Shown here piece after piece: positions 42,476-52,896 of a stretch of 64,000 nucleotides of DNA. A program made the translations under genes and the position numbers. The notes beneath the pieces are model-generated. The model did no database searches. It was not told where the DNA came from and worked only from the letters and a program-made list of their open reading frames with translations. The first letter of the stretch is position 1. Each line of letters starts with the position of its first letter. Source of the DNA: an uncultured Isoptericola sp. (GTDB lineage: Bacteria; Actinomycetota; Actinomycetes; Actinomycetales; Cellulomonadaceae); the NCBI GenBank assembly GCA_947497265.1, contig CANMFP010000010.1, positions 57,378-121,377 of the forward strand, written 5' to 3'.

Positions 42476-42700
42476 CACCAGGGAAGTTACGCCAGATCCT
42501 CCACTGCCGGGCCCTGGACTCGACCTGGAGGTCGCAGTGCACAGCGGTTGCTGAGCCGCACCCGCCTCGACCCGGAGGCGCATCGGCAGGCTCACCGATG
42601 GCGGTGTCCCCGTGGGGCTCCCGCGCTCCCCGTCGCTGCCGAGTCCGGGCAATCCGCCTCGGTGGATGTGTCTCGCCTCGGTCGCTGGTCGGCGCGGGGC

Positions 42701-43459
42701 TCAGATCCCGCGCTCTTCACTGACCGAGTTGGCCCCGTCGACGGTGATCAGCTGACCGCTGATGTAGGACGCGCCGTCCGCGGCGAGGAAGGCGATCGCG
42801 TGCGCGACCTCGTCGGAGGTGCCGGAGCGCCCGACGGGCGTCGCCGCGCCCATGGCGGACTCGCGGCTCGACGCTGACGCCGTGTCGATCCACCCCGGCG
42901 CGACGGCATTGACCACGACACCGCGCGAAGCGGTCTCGATCGCCACCGCTCGAGTGAGCCCGACGATTCCTGCTTTGGCCGCGTGGTACGCGACGTCGCC
43001 CGGGTAGGCGGCAACCGGTCCCGACACCGACGAGACGTTGACGATCCGGCCGTAACCGGCGGACTGCATCTCTGCGACCACCGCGCGGATCATCAAGAAC
43101 GTCGTGGTCAGGTTGCGCTCCAGCGATGCGTGCCAGCGAGCGACCGCGCCGGCTGGATCCCGGTCGGAGATGGACGTCATCCCGGCGTTGTTGACGAGTA
43201 CGTCGACGTTGCCGTAGGTGGTCTTCGCGTGTCCGACGACGGCGTCGACGCCGCTCTGGTCCCTGAGATCGGCGACCACTCCCTCCGCCTCGCCGCCTGA
43301 GGCTCGCAGCTCGTCGACGCGGTCGAAGATGCGGCCGGTCGTCGAGGTGACGACCACACGCATTCCTGCGGCGCTGAGAAGACGGGCCGCAGCGAAGCCG
43401 ATGCCGTGCTCGCTCCCGGCGCCGGTGACGATGGCAACACGCTGACGGGGCAATGCCAT
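42701..43459 (-). CDS. SDR family oxidoreductase
   Basis: 252-residue classical SDR with cofactor loop TGAGSEHGIGFAAARLL, LVNNAGMTS, the catalytic Ser in NVSSVSGPVA, YHAAK and the terminal YISGQLITVDGANSV. TGAGSEHGIG has a two-residue insertion relative to the common TGxxxGIG loop. It is a single gene; the 178 nt to the next gene hold no other feature. The substrate is unknown. Confidence 0.9.
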   Translation of the reverse strand: MALPRQRVAIVTGAGSEHGIGFAAARLLSAAGMRVVVTSTTGRIFDRVDELRASGGEAEGVVADLRDQSGVDAVVGHAKTTYGNVDVLVNNAGMTSISDRDPAGAVARWHASLERNLTTTFLMIRAVVAEMQSAGYGRIVNVSSVSGPVAAYPGDVAYHAAKAGIVGLTRAVAIETASRGVVVNAVAPGWIDTASASSRESAMGAATPVGRSGTSDEVAHAIAFLAADGASYISGQLITVDGANSVSEERGI

Positions 43460-43638
43460 GGTGGGACCTCGTTCTTCATCTCGAACGGGACGAGCGGACC
43501 CCGGTGAGTCGCCCGTCGGAAATCTGCTCCATGCGGACGTTCAGCCGATCTCCCGTGGTGGTGGGTGATCCGTCAAGCACAGACCCTGTGGTAAGGACCG
43601 TGTCAAGGGCTGCGAGCGAACTTCTCCATCAGGGCGGG

Positions 43639-44115
43639 TCAGGGCCGGGCGTCGAGCCCCAGGTGGTGGCGCATCGCTGCCGCGGCGTCGCCCAGGTGGC
43701 CGAGCTGCTCCGGTGAGAGCGCATCGACGAACTCCTCCTTGATCGCGCGCAGGTGGGGCATCGTGCTGGCGTGGAAGGCGAGCTCGCCCTCGTCGGTGAG
43801 CACGACCCATGACCCTCGGGCGTCCTCCGCGCAGGGTTCGCGACGCACCAGGCCCCGTCGTTCCATGCGGCCGAGGTGGCCGGACAGGCGGCTGCGTTCC
43901 CACTCGATGTGCGCGGCGAGCTCGGAGGACCGCATCGCGCGACCTTCCGCCTCGCTCAGCGCGAGGAGCACCCGGTAGTCCCCGCCCGAGAGCTGGGAGT
44001 CCTCGTGGAGCCGGGCCTCGATGCGAGCACGCACGATCTCGAAGGTCTCGACGTGCGCCCGCCAGACCGCGAGCTCGTCGTGCGTGGGGACCTGTCGCCG
44101 TCGTGGACTAATCAC
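43639..44115 (-). CDS. MarR family transcriptional regulator
   Basis: 158-residue winged-helix regulator. DYRVLLALSEAEGRAMRSSELA leads into the recognition helix (WERSRLSGHLGRMERRGLVR) and the wing (CAEDARGSWVVLTDEG). GTG 44115 has GAGGAGGG upstream; the frame extends further but is non-coding there. It is divergent from the luciferase-like oxidoreductase gene, which it probably controls. Confidence 0.9.
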   Translation of the reverse strand: MISPRRRQVPTHDELAVWRAHVETFEIVRARIEARLHEDSQLSGGDYRVLLALSEAEGRAMRSSELAAHIEWERSRLSGHLGRMERRGLVRREPCAEDARGSWVVLTDEGELAFHASTMPHLRAIKEEFVDALSPEQLGHLGDAAAAMRHHLGLDARP

Positions 44116-44187
44116 GGACCCTCCTCGGTTGTTGACACGTGAATCATATGCGCCCGGCGCAACCTCACCGCGAAGGAGTGGAAGACC
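44116..44187. promoter_or_regulatory. Divergent promoter region, MarR gene / oxidoreductase operon
   Basis: The 72-nt gap contains TTGACACGTGAATCATATG (44132-44150), combining a CACGTG and a CATATG palindrome. On the minus strand TATGAT (44148-44143) can serve as the -10 box of the MarR gene. A MarR operator is expected here; no single clear inverted repeat could be settled by eye. Confidence 0.4.
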
Positions 44188-45255
44188 ATGGACGTCTCTC
44201 AGATCGAGTTCGGCATCGACAGCTTTGGGGACCGGCCGCGTGACGACCGGGGTGAGATCGTCTCGCACGGCGAGGCGATCCGCGCGGCGGTGGCCGAGGC
44301 GGTCCTGGCCGACCAGGTCGGGATCGACGTGGTCGCGCTCGGGGAGCATCACCGGCCCGAGTACGCGATCTCGAGCCCGGAGACCGTGCTGGCCGGTATC
44401 GCGACGGCGACGAAGCGCATCCGGCTCGCCTCGGGGGTGACGGTGCTGTCCTCGGACGACCCGGTGCGCGTGTTCCAGCGGTTCGCCACCGTTGATGCAC
44501 TCTCCCACGGTCGCGCCGAGGTGATCCTGGGCCGAGGTTCGTTCACCGAGTCCTTCCCGTTGTTCGGGTACGACCTCAAGGACTACGACATCCTGTTCGA
44601 GGAGAAGGTCAACCTCTTCCACCAGCTCCTGGACGAGCAGCCGGTCACCTGGCAGGGAACGACCCGTGCGCCGCTGCACGACGCCGACGTCTTCCCGAAG
44701 ACCGATTCGGGCCGGCTCCAGACGTGGGTGGGCGTCGGCGGGACGCCGCAGTCGGTGCTCCGCACGGCCCACTACGGGTTCCGACTCATGCTGGCGATCA
44801 TCGGTGGCGCCCCTGACCGGTTCGCGCCCTACGTGGACCTGTACCGGCGAGCCCACGAGAAGCTCGGCACGAACCCGCAGCCGGTCGGGATGCACTCGCC
44901 CGGCTTCGTCGCCGCGACGGACGAGGAGGCCAAGGAGCTGTTCTACCCCGGCTACCGGGAGATCCGCGACCGGATCGGCGCGCTGCGCGGCTGGCCGCCG
45001 CTGCGAAGGTCCGAGTTCGACGCCGAGGTGGCCGGCGGATCGCTGTACGTCGGTTCGGTCGAGACGGTCGCGGCCAAGATCGCCCACGCGGTCCGAGCAC
45101 TGGATGCCGGCCGGTTCGACCTGATCTACTCCGCCGCCGGTACCGTCTCCGCCACCGCGCGGCTGCGTTCGGTCGAGCTCTACGGCACGCAGGTCATCCC
45201 GCGCGTCCGCGAGCTCCTGGCCGAGACGCCGGTCGCGGCAGGAGCGGCACGATGA
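44188..45255 (+). CDS. LLM class flavin-dependent oxidoreductase (luciferase-like)
   Basis: 355-residue bacterial-luciferase-like TIM-barrel protein. [20 protein letters not shown] and [20 protein letters not shown], followed by [12 protein letters not shown], are the conserved FMN/F420 binding segments. AAGGAG precedes ATG 44188. It overlaps the next gene, an F420-reductase-like protein, by 4 nt, which suggests it draws electrons from F420H2 or a reduced flavin made by that partner (inference). A divergent MarR gene suggests induction by an aromatic or similar small molecule. Confidence 0.88.
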   Translation: MDVSQIEFGIDSFGDRPRDDRGEIVSHGEAIRAAVAEAVLADQVGIDVVALGEHHRPEYAISSPETVLAGIATATKRIRLASGVTVLSSDDPVRVFQRFATVDALSHGRAEVILGRGSFTESFPLFGYDLKDYDILFEEKVNLFHQLLDEQPVTWQGTTRAPLHDADVFPKTDSGRLQTWVGVGGTPQSVLRTAHYGFRLMLAIIGGAPDRFAPYVDLYRRAHEKLGTNPQPVGMHSPGFVAATDEEAKELFYPGYREIRDRIGALRGWPPLRRSEFDAEVAGGSLYVGSVETVAAKIAHAVRALDAGRFDLIYSAAGTVSATARLRSVELYGTQVIPRVRELLAETPVAAGAAR

Positions 45256-45944
45256 GCGCGCCTACGACGACGATCGGGATCCTGGGCGCCGGGAAGGTGG
45301 GTACCGTCCTGGCCCGGTTGGCCGTGGCCGCCGGCTTCCGGGTCCTGATCTCCGGCTCCGGCGACCCAGAGAAGATCGCCCTGACCACGGAGGTCCTCAC
45401 CCCCGGCGCTACCGTGGCGTGGTCCGCCGAGGTAGCGGACGCCGCCGACCTGGTGGTGCTGGCCCTGCCGCTCAGCAGGCACCGTGACCTCCCCGTCGCG
45501 GAGCTGGACGGCAAGCTGGTCGTCGACGCGATGAACCACTGGTGGGAGATCGACGGGCCGCGGGAGGCGGTCCTGCCGCCGGACACCTCCTCCAGCGAGG
45601 CCGTCCAGCAGTTCCTGTCGGGCGCGCGGGTGGTCAAGGCGTTCAACCACATGGGCTACCACGACCTGGAGGGCGAGGCGCGTCCCGCAGGTCCGGGGCG
45701 CAAGGCGATCGCCGTGGCCGGAGACGCGCCGACGGACCTCGCCGTCGTGTCGGAGCTCGTCGACGCCCTCGGCTTCGACGCGCTCGCCATCGGCGAGCTC
45801 GCGGCGGGAGTTCGGCTCGAGCCCGGGACCCCTGCGTTCGGCGCGAACGTCGACGTCGAGAACCTGCGCGCCCTCACCAGCAGTCCGGCGACCCCCGTGC
45901 CGGCCGACGAGCCGCGCGATCGGGAGGCCGCGTGGCCCGGTTGA
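45252..45944 (+). CDS. NADPH-dependent F420 reductase-like protein
   Basis: 230-residue Rossmann protein with N-terminal [20 protein letters not shown] and [30 protein letters not shown] matches the conserved KAFN segment of the F420-dependent NADP reductase family (Fno-like). It is coupled to the luciferase-like gene. Members transfer hydride between NADPH and F420; a different NAD(P)-binding role is possible. Confidence 0.8.
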   Translation: MSAPTTTIGILGAGKVGTVLARLAVAAGFRVLISGSGDPEKIALTTEVLTPGATVAWSAEVADAADLVVLALPLSRHRDLPVAELDGKLVVDAMNHWWEIDGPREAVLPPDTSSSEAVQQFLSGARVVKAFNHMGYHDLEGEARPAGPGRKAIAVAGDAPTDLAVVSELVDALGFDALAIGELAAGVRLEPGTPAFGANVDVENLRALTSSPATPVPADEPRDREAAWPG

Positions 45945-46061
45945 CCGTGTTCCGACCACACGGTGTCCACTGGGCTGGCGTCCCGAGATGATGCGCGGAC
46001 GGTACGGCACCAGGACCGTGCCGGGCACACCACGGTCAGAACACCGAGGAGAGGTTGTCGC

Positions 46062-46454
46062 ATGACTGAAGCACTGACGGACACGACGGGTGCGGGGGTC
46101 ACCGTCGGGGTCGAGCTCGCCGACCCCGTCAGCGCCTACACGATCACGGTCGACGACGGACCCGTCGCCGGCAGGGCGGAGTTCATCGACCCACCCGACT
46201 CGGACCGTGAGCGCATCATCTTCCACACCGAGGTCGACCAGGACTTCGCCGGACGAGGACTGGCCAAGATCCTGCTGGCGGAGGCGCTCGCGGACAGCAT
46301 CCGTCACGGCCTCACGATCGTGCCAGTGTGCCCGCTGTTCGGCCGCCACCTGGCCCGGCACGGCGACGAGTTCGTCGCCGCGGGCGGCGCGTTCCGCACG
46401 CCGACGCGCGCGGACCTGTCCGCGGTGACCCTCGCCGTCCGGCACCGGCCGTGA
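46062..46454 (+). CDS. GNAT family N-acetyltransferase (YjdJ-type small domain)
   Basis: 130-residue minimal acetyltransferase-fold protein of the YjdJ/Gcn5-related type. FHTEVDQDFAGRGLAKILLA forms the CoA site and LTIVPVCPLFGRHLARHGDE is the typical C-terminal motif. GAGGAGAGG precedes ATG 46062. Its acceptor is not known. Confidence 0.85.
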   Translation: MTEALTDTTGAGVTVGVELADPVSAYTITVDDGPVAGRAEFIDPPDSDRERIIFHTEVDQDFAGRGLAKILLAEALADSIRHGLTIVPVCPLFGRHLARHGDEFVAAGGAFRTPTRADLSAVTLAVRHRP

Positions 46455-46541
46455 CCGCCCACCTGCCCTGCAGGACGCCGTGCCGCGGCATAGCGTGACG
46501 TCGGACGCTGCGCGGGACCGGGCACCCACGGAGGTGAGCAC

Positions 46542-47870
46542 ATGCAGTCGATGATCCCCGACTACCTGGAAGGGGCGCTGTCCGGCGTGGCAGCGGACGA
46601 CTCGGGCCAGACCGCAAGCTACATCCCCGAGCTCGCGGCGGCGGATCCCGATCGGCTCGGCGCCGTCTTCGCCACCATTGACGGAGAGGTCTACGGTGCG
46701 GGCGACGTCGACGTGGAGTTCACGATCCAGTCGATCTCGAAGCCCTTCGCCTACGCGCTGGCACTCTTCGACCGTGGGTTCGACGCCGTCCTCGCCAAGG
46801 TCGGGGTCGAACCGTCCGGTGAGGCGTTCAACGAGATCTCCCTGGACGCGACCGGACGTCCGCTCAACCCGATGATCAACGCCGGCGCCATCGCGGCGCA
46901 CGCGCTCGCCGGCCCGGAAGGGTCGGCCCCCGCCGCACGCGTGGAGCGCGTGATCGACGGTCTCTCGGCCTTCGCGGGCCGACGGCTGCGGGTCGACGAG
47001 GCGGCGTGCGCCTCGGAGATGGAGCACGCGCACCGCAACCTGGCGATCGCGCACATGCTGCGCAGCCACGAGATCCTCACCGAGGACCCGCGGGACGTGG
47101 TGGTCGGGTACCTGCGGCAGTGCTCGGTCCTCGTGACGGCGCGGGACCTGGCCATGATGGCTGCCACGCTCGCCAACCGGGGGGTCAACCCGCTCTCGGG
47201 GGAGCGCGTGGTCGGCGAGCGAGTGGTCCGGCAGGTGCTCAGCGTCATGGCTACCTGCGGGATGTACGACGCCGCGGGGGACTGGGCGACGCAGGTCGGC
47301 ATCCCCGCCAAGAGCGGCGTCGCCGGCGGGCTCATCGGCGCTCTCCCGGGCCAGCTCGGCATCGCGACCTTCTCGCCCCGGTTGGACGCGCACGGCAACA
47401 GCGTCCGAGGGGTGTCGTTGTTCGGGCGGTTCTCCTCCGACATGGGGCTGCACGTGATGGAGGTGCCGCCCGCCGCGCGCGCGGTCGTGCGGTCCAACCG
47501 CGTCCGCGGCACCGCGGGCGAGGCTGTCCGCGTCCTGCGGCTGCAGGGCGGGATCCGGTTCGCCGGGGCGGAGCGGTTCGTCCGGGAGGTCATGGAGCAC
47601 CCGCCGGCCGAGCCGAGGGTCGTCGTCGACGTCTCCGCGGTCTACTCCCTCGACGACGTCTCGCGCCGGATGCTCCTCGAGCTCGTGCGCCGGCTCACCC
47701 TGGACGGTCGGGACGTGTACCTGGTCGATCCGGAGGTGATCGTCCCGGACCCCGACCCCGGCGAGGGCGGTCGGGTCACGGTCGTGGACGAGATCGGCGA
47801 GGTCCCCGTCTCGCGGGACGACGTGGACGAGCACGGTGCTCCGCCCGCGAGGCACGAGGCCGACGCATGA
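46542..47870 (+). CDS. glsA: Glutaminase with C-terminal STAS domain
   Basis: 442-residue protein. Residues 1-305 form a serine-dependent-lactamase-fold glutaminase: FTIQSISKPFAYALAL holds the SxxK catalytic pair, NPMINAGAIAAHAL and KSGVAGGLIGALPGQLGIAT complete the active site. Residues ~335-420 (VVVDVSAVYSLDDVSRRMLL) are a STAS domain. It hydrolyses glutamine to glutamate and ammonia. GGAGGTGAGC precedes ATG 46542. The stop overlaps the next start (ATGA), so it is co-translated with a DUF2252 protein. Confidence 0.92.
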   Translation: MQSMIPDYLEGALSGVAADDSGQTASYIPELAAADPDRLGAVFATIDGEVYGAGDVDVEFTIQSISKPFAYALALFDRGFDAVLAKVGVEPSGEAFNEISLDATGRPLNPMINAGAIAAHALAGPEGSAPAARVERVIDGLSAFAGRRLRVDEAACASEMEHAHRNLAIAHMLRSHEILTEDPRDVVVGYLRQCSVLVTARDLAMMAATLANRGVNPLSGERVVGERVVRQVLSVMATCGMYDAAGDWATQVGIPAKSGVAGGLIGALPGQLGIATFSPRLDAHGNSVRGVSLFGRFSSDMGLHVMEVPPAARAVVRSNRVRGTAGEAVRVLRLQGGIRFAGAERFVREVMEHPPAEPRVVVDVSAVYSLDDVSRRMLLELVRRLTLDGRDVYLVDPEVIVPDPDPGEGGRVTVVDEIGEVPVSRDDVDEHGAPPARHEADA

Positions 47871-49246
47871 CCGTCGAGGCGCAGCCCCGGGAGCGTTCTA
47901 CGGACAAGGTCGGCGCGACAGCGCGGGACGGTCGCGCCGCACGCCAGCGGGCGCCGCGCCGTCGGGCGGCCGACTGGGACCCGCGGGTGCGGGACCAGCG
48001 ACCCGTCGACCGGCTGCGTGCGCAGGAAGGGGTCCGTGACCCACAGCTCCTGCCACTGAGGTATGCGCGGATGGCGTCGTCGCCGTGGGCCTACCTGCGC
48101 GGCGCCGCGGCCGTGATGGCCGCCGACCTCGCGACCGCGCCCCACTCGGGTCTCATGGTCCAGATGTGCGGTGACGCGCACGTCCTCAACTTCGGCTTCT
48201 GGGCGTCGCCGGAGCGGCAGCTGCTTTTCGACGCGCGCGACTTCGACGAGACCCTCCCGGGGCCGTTCGAGTGGGACCTGAAACGCCTCGTGACGAGCGT
48301 GCACGTCCTTGCACGTACGGAACGGCTCGTTGCGGGGTGCGACGAGAGCTCGGCGGCCGCCGCCGTGGAGGGGTACCGCACGGCGATGCGCCGGTATGCG
48401 CGCATGGGGGAGCTGGACGTCTGGTACGACCGGATCCCGCCTGACGTGCCACTGAAGCGGCTGTCTTCGCAGCACGCCGAGGCCGCCGTCCGGATCATCG
48501 AGAAGCAGTCGCGGAAGCGGACCCACCATGGTGCGGTCAAGCAGCTCGTCACCGAGGAGGGCGGACGGCGGCGGATCATCCTGGACCCCATGAAGCGCGT
48601 GGACGACGGCCTGACCCGCGAGCAGCGGGTCGTCGCGTACGAGCAGGTCTACGACACGTACCTGGCGTCCATCCCGGCCCACCTGCGCCGTCTGGTCGGC
48701 CGCTACACCCGGGTCGACTCGGTGCGTCAGGTCGTCGGCGTGGGGAGCGTCGGGATGCGCGTCTGGCTGCACCTGCTGGAGGGCGACAGCGGGCGCCAGT
48801 CGCTGTTCTCGCAGGCGAAGCAGGCCACGGCGTCGGTGTACGAGGAGTTCCTCGGTCCGAGCGAGTTCTCGAACCACGGCGAGCGTGTGGTGGTGGGCCA
48901 ACGTCTGATGCAGTCCGCCAGCGACATCTTCCTCGGCCACATGCGCGTCGACGGCTTCGACTACTACGTGCGGCAGTTCCGCGACATGAAGATCATCCCG
49001 CGCGGGGACCAGGTCTCCGGCTACCTGCCGCAGTTCGCTTTCGCCTGCGGGCACGCCCTGGCCAAGTCCCACGCGCGCAGCGGTGACCCGGCCGCGATCG
49101 CGGCGTACATGGGACGAGGGCCGGCCTTCGCCGACGGGATCCTCGGCTTCGGGCGGGCCTATGCCGAGCAGACGGACGCCGATCACGCCGAGCTGGTGGC
49201 CGCCGTGGGCAGGGGAGTGGTGCGCGCCGCCGAGCGGGCCTGGTGA
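47867..49246 (+). CDS. DUF2252 family protein (kinase-like fold)
   Basis: 459-residue DUF2252 protein. VQMCGDAHVLNFGFWASPER resembles the HGDxHxxN catalytic loop of APH-type kinases, LLFDARDFDETLPGPFEWDL resembles the metal motif, and DYYVRQFRDMKIIP is a conserved C-terminal signature. The function is unknown. It is translationally coupled to the glutaminase. Confidence 0.88.
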   Translation: MTVEAQPRERSTDKVGATARDGRAARQRAPRRRAADWDPRVRDQRPVDRLRAQEGVRDPQLLPLRYARMASSPWAYLRGAAAVMAADLATAPHSGLMVQMCGDAHVLNFGFWASPERQLLFDARDFDETLPGPFEWDLKRLVTSVHVLARTERLVAGCDESSAAAAVEGYRTAMRRYARMGELDVWYDRIPPDVPLKRLSSQHAEAAVRIIEKQSRKRTHHGAVKQLVTEEGGRRRIILDPMKRVDDGLTREQRVVAYEQVYDTYLASIPAHLRRLVGRYTRVDSVRQVVGVGSVGMRVWLHLLEGDSGRQSLFSQAKQATASVYEEFLGPSEFSNHGERVVVGQRLMQSASDIFLGHMRVDGFDYYVRQFRDMKIIPRGDQVSGYLPQFAFACGHALAKSHARSGDPAAIAAYMGRGPAFADGILGFGRAYAEQTDADHAELVAAVGRGVVRAAERAW

Positions 49247-49298
49247 GCGGGCCGGTTGGCCGGGTCACCCGATCGGGACCCGGAGACCCAGCCCGCTC
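49245..49298 (+). terminator. Nested hairpin, likely terminator
   Basis: Outer arms GAGCGGGC and GCCCGCTC (49245-49252, 49291-49298) enclose inner arms CCGGGTC and GACCCGG (49260-49266, 49277-49283), directly at the end of the DUF2252 gene. Confidence 0.5.
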
Positions 49299-49357
49299 CG
49301 TTCGCGTACGTAAAGATCACCGACGCGAGGGCACGTGCGGTCGGCGACGATGGCTCC

Positions 49358-49807
49358 ATGAGTGACACGGACCTGAGCACCACCACCGACGGCGCTGCGC
49401 GCGGCGGCCTGCGGCCGGCGACGATCGAGCGGATCGAGAACGGTCTGGTGGTCGTGCTGGCGGTCGCCGGGACGCTCGCGATCGAGCCGGGGCTGTGGTG
49501 GTTCCCCCTGGCTGTCTTCCTGGTGTTCGACCTGTCGATGGTCGGATACCTGCGGTCGCCGGCTGCCGGCGCCGCGACCTACAACGCCGTCCACACCTAT
49601 GTCTGGCCGCTGGGCCTGGCCGTCGCGGGGCTTGCGGCCGGTGCCGGTGCTCCGACGCTGTCTCGGTGGCTGGCTCTGGTCGCACTCGCCTGGGCTTTCC
49701 ACGTGGGCCTCGACCGGGCGCTCGGGTACGGCCTGAAGCTGGCTGACACGTTCACGCACACCCACCTGGGCTGGATCGGCAAGGACGCCGGCACCAACGT
49801 CCGGTGA
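49358..49807 (+). CDS. DUF4260 family membrane protein
   Basis: 149-residue protein with about four hydrophobic segments. The C-terminal AFHVGLDRALGYGLKLADTF followed by HTHLGWIGK is the DUF4260 signature. ATG 49358 (MSDTDL) is taken as start since upstream residues are not hydrophobic or conserved. The function is unknown. Confidence 0.85.
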   Translation: MSDTDLSTTTDGAARGGLRPATIERIENGLVVVLAVAGTLAIEPGLWWFPLAVFLVFDLSMVGYLRSPAAGAATYNAVHTYVWPLGLAVAGLAAGAGAPTLSRWLALVALAWAFHVGLDRALGYGLKLADTFTHTHLGWIGKDAGTNVR

Positions 49808-49937
49808 CGCGACGACGTGCGGCCGGCCGGCAGGGTCGGTTTCGAACCGACGGCGACCACCTGGTGCCGTCGGACCGCCGTGTTCTGGTCGCTGCGCCCG
49901 TCAGGTGACCCCTCTGGTCGCCGTGCCTCGGATCGGC

Positions 49938-49943
49938 GACAAT
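49938..49943 (+). promoter_or_regulatory. -10-like element shared with the paralogous regulator gene
   Basis: GACAAT within ATCGGCGACAATGACCTC. The second LuxR-type gene has the matching ATCGGTGATAATCACTTC, with GATAAT at 54304-54309. Conservation between otherwise diverged leaders points to a promoter or regulator site. Confidence 0.5.
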
Positions 49944-50012
49944 GACCTCCAGGGGGGCTGGCTCGAATCCGGTCTGCGGCGACGGCGGACCGAGCGGACG
50001 GAGGCGGAGCTG

Positions 50013-52796
50013 GTGAGGTTCCTGGGACGGCGCACCGAGGCGGCGGTCGTCGAGCAGTTGCTCGCGGACGCGCGTGCGGGCCGCAGCGGGGCTCTCGTGG
50101 TGCGTGGCGAGGCCGGCATCGGCAAGACGGCGCTGCTGGAGCACGCTGGTGACGCGGCCGTGGCATCCGGGTTCAGGGTGGACCGGGCGACCGCCGCCGA
50201 GTCGGAGGTGCAGTTCGCGTTCGCCGGCCTGCACCAGCTGTGCGCGACCGCGCTGGAGCGTGTGCGCGTGCTGCCCGACGCCCAGCGCGAGGCGTTGGGG
50301 GTGGCGTTCGGGCAGGCGACCGGCCCGGCGCCGGACCGGTTCCTGGTGGGGCTGGCTGTGCTCAACCTGCTGGCGGAGGTCGCCGAGGAGCAGCCCTTGC
50401 TGTGCCTGGTGGACGACGTGCAGTGGTTGGACGAGGCGTCTGCCCAGGTGCTCGAGTTCGTCGCCCGCCGGATGGGCGCCGAACGGCTCGCGCTGGTGTT
50501 CGCGGTCCGTGACGACGGCGGTGGGATGCCGAGCCCGATGGTCGGGCTGTCAGAGCTACGGCTGGGCGGGCTGGCGGAACCCGAGGCCCGCACGCTGCTG
50601 GCCTCCGGTGTCCCGTCGCCGCTCGACGAGCGCGTGCGCGAGCGGATCATCGCGGAGGCGCGCGGGAACCCCCTGGCCCTGCTGGAGCCGCCCGGCAACG
50701 GGCACTCCGCGTGGTTCGCGGGCGGGTTCGAGCGACCCGACGCCCTCGACGTCCCGCGCCGGATCGAGGAGACCTTCCGACGACGTGCGCACGGCCTGCC
50801 CACGCAGACCCAGCTCCTGCTCCTGGTCGCGGCGGCGGAGCCGACCGGGCAGACGACCCTCTTGTGGCACGCCGCCTCCCGGCTCGGGATCGCTCGCGAG
50901 GCGGCGAACCCCGCGCAGGACGCCGGTCTCGTGGAGATCGACACCCGGGTGCGCTTCCGCCACCCGTTGGTGCGCTCCGCGGTCTACCAGGCCGCCACGG
51001 GCGACGACCGCCGTCGGGCCCACCAGGCACTGGCCGAGGCGACCGACCCCGACGTCGACCCCGACCGTCGCGCCTGGCACCGGGCGCAGGCGGTCCATGG
51101 CACCGACGAGGACGTCGCGGCAGAGCTGGTGCGATCCGCGGGGCGGGCGCACGCCCGGGGCGGGGTGGCCGCTGCGGCAGCCCTGCTGGAGCAGGCGGCC
51201 GCGCTGACGCCCGAGCCGGCCGTCCGCGCTGCCCGGGCGCTGGACGCCGCGCAGGCCAAGCACGAGGCCGCCGAGTCCCAGGCCGCCACCGGGCTGCTCG
51301 CCGTCGCCGCGGCGGGCCCGCTCGACGCCCTCGGCCGCGGGCGCCTCAAGCTGCTCCGCGCCCAGATCGCCTTCCACACCACGCGCGGCAGCGACGGCGC
51401 GGGGATGCTGCTGGACGCTGCCAGGACCCTGGCCCCGCTCGACCCGCAGCTCGCCCGCGACACCTACCTGCAGGCGCTCGAGGCGTCGTTCCACTCCGGG
51501 CGCCTCGGGGGCGACGGGACGATGGCGGCGGTCGCGCGCGCCGCCCGTGCGGCGCCCCCCACGTCGTCGCCCGCTCGGCCGGTCGACCTCCTGCTGGACG
51601 GGCTGACCACCATGTTCACCCACGGGTACGCCGCGAGCGTGCCCACGTTGCGCCGGGCGCTCGACACGTTGCGCGGTGGCATCGATCCCCAAGGGCCGGA
51701 CGGCGGCGAAGGGCTGGCCGGCGGCGTCGGCCTGGACGAGGGCAGCCGCCGCCGGCTGTGGCTGGCCTGCCAGGTCGCGGCCACGCTGTGGGACGACGAC
51801 GCCGTGTACGTGCTCGCCGAGCTCGACGCGCGCCTCGCCCGCGAGGCCGGGGCGCTCTCGCGACTTCCGGCGGCTCTCAACGCCCTGTCCTCGGTGCTGG
51901 TGCTCACGGGCGACCTGGGGCGTGCGGACGAGCTCATCGCCGAGGAGAGCGCGATCCGGGGTGCGACCGGCACTCCGCCGCTGCCCAACGCCCGGCTCAT
52001 CCTCGCCGCCTGGCAGGGGCGCCAGGCAGAGACGACCGCGCTGCACGCCACGATGGTGGCCGAGGCGACGGGGAGGGGGGAGGGCGCGACGCTCGGGCTG
52101 GCCGACGTCGCCATGGCAGCGCTGCACAACGGGCTGGGGAACTACGGCGAGGCTCTCGCCGCCGCGAGAGCGCCGGTGGAGCGCGGGGAGCTGACCTTCG
52201 CCAGCATCGCGCTGCCTGAGCTCGTGGAGGCCGGCGTCCGTGCCGGCGAGCCGGCACAGGCGGGCGCGGCGCTGGAACAGCTCAGGGAGCGGGCTCAGGC
52301 GAGCGGCACCGCGTGGGGGCTGGGTCTGCACGCACGGTCGCTGGCGTTGCTGAGCACCGGGTCGGACGCCGAGGAGCACTACCGAGAGTCGGTCGACCAG
52401 CTAGCACGCAGCCGGATGGCCACCCACCTGGCCCGCGCTCACCTGGTCTACGGCGAGTGGCTGCGCCGCGAAGGACGGCGCCAGGACGCGCGCGAGCAGC
52501 TGCGCACCGCGCACGAGATGCTGACACGCATGGGAGCTGACGCGTTCGCCGCCCGCGCCGCCCGCGAGCTGGGCGCCACCGGCGAGCATCCGCGCAGGCG
52601 CACGGAGAAGGCCGCCGACGACCTCACCGCCCAGGAGCTGCACGTGGCTCGCCTGGTGGCCACCGGCGCTACCTCTCGCGAGGTGGCCGCGCACCTCTTC
52701 CTCAGCCCACGGACCGTCGAGGCGCACCTGCGGGCCATCTTCCGCAAGCTGGCCATCACCTCGCGCCGCGAGCTGCGCGACCTCCACCTGGCGTGA
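50013..52796 (+). CDS. Large LuxR-type AAA ATPase regulator (LAL family), copy A
   Basis: 927-residue LAL-type regulator. The N-terminal AAA/NACHT-like ATPase has Walker [18 protein letters not shown] and Walker [16 protein letters not shown] long TPR-like helical middle follows (residues ~370-830), then a C-terminal LuxR helix-turn-helix ([20 protein letters not shown], then [20 protein letters not shown]). GTG 50013 is chosen over GTG/ATG starts from 49905 because GGAGGCGGAG lies just upstream and the domain starts here, as in copy B. It is an ATP- and ligand-dependent activator of unknown inducer. Confidence 0.9.
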   Translation: MRFLGRRTEAAVVEQLLADARAGRSGALVVRGEAGIGKTALLEHAGDAAVASGFRVDRATAAESEVQFAFAGLHQLCATALERVRVLPDAQREALGVAFGQATGPAPDRFLVGLAVLNLLAEVAEEQPLLCLVDDVQWLDEASAQVLEFVARRMGAERLALVFAVRDDGGGMPSPMVGLSELRLGGLAEPEARTLLASGVPSPLDERVRERIIAEARGNPLALLEPPGNGHSAWFAGGFERPDALDVPRRIEETFRRRAHGLPTQTQLLLLVAAAEPTGQTTLLWHAASRLGIAREAANPAQDAGLVEIDTRVRFRHPLVRSAVYQAATGDDRRRAHQALAEATDPDVDPDRRAWHRAQAVHGTDEDVAAELVRSAGRAHARGGVAAAAALLEQAAALTPEPAVRAARALDAAQAKHEAAESQAATGLLAVAAAGPLDALGRGRLKLLRAQIAFHTTRGSDGAGMLLDAARTLAPLDPQLARDTYLQALEASFHSGRLGGDGTMAAVARAARAAPPTSSPARPVDLLLDGLTTMFTHGYAASVPTLRRALDTLRGGIDPQGPDGGEGLAGGVGLDEGSRRRLWLACQVAATLWDDDAVYVLAELDARLAREAGALSRLPAALNALSSVLVLTGDLGRADELIAEESAIRGATGTPPLPNARLILAAWQGRQAETTALHATMVAEATGRGEGATLGLADVAMAALHNGLGNYGEALAAARAPVERGELTFASIALPELVEAGVRAGEPAQAGAALEQLRERAQASGTAWGLGLHARSLALLSTGSDAEEHYRESVDQLARSRMATHLARAHLVYGEWLRREGRRQDAREQLRTAHEMLTRMGADAFAARAARELGATGEHPRRRTEKAADDLTAQELHVARLVATGATSREVAAHLFLSPRTVEAHLRAIFRKLAITSRRELRDLHLA

Positions 52797-52896
52797 CCGC
52801 GGCGCCGCCGTGACCGCGCCGTCACGAGGCTCCTTGACTCTGTGGCGGGAACACGGTGTCGCATGCTGCCATGCACAACAGCGACCGGGACCGCTC

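Noticed and set aside
45180..47855. 891-codon open frame on the minus strand
   Set aside because: It is antisense to the F420-reductase-like, GNAT and glutaminase genes, which all show family motifs; the translation is Arg/His/Gly-rich without domains.
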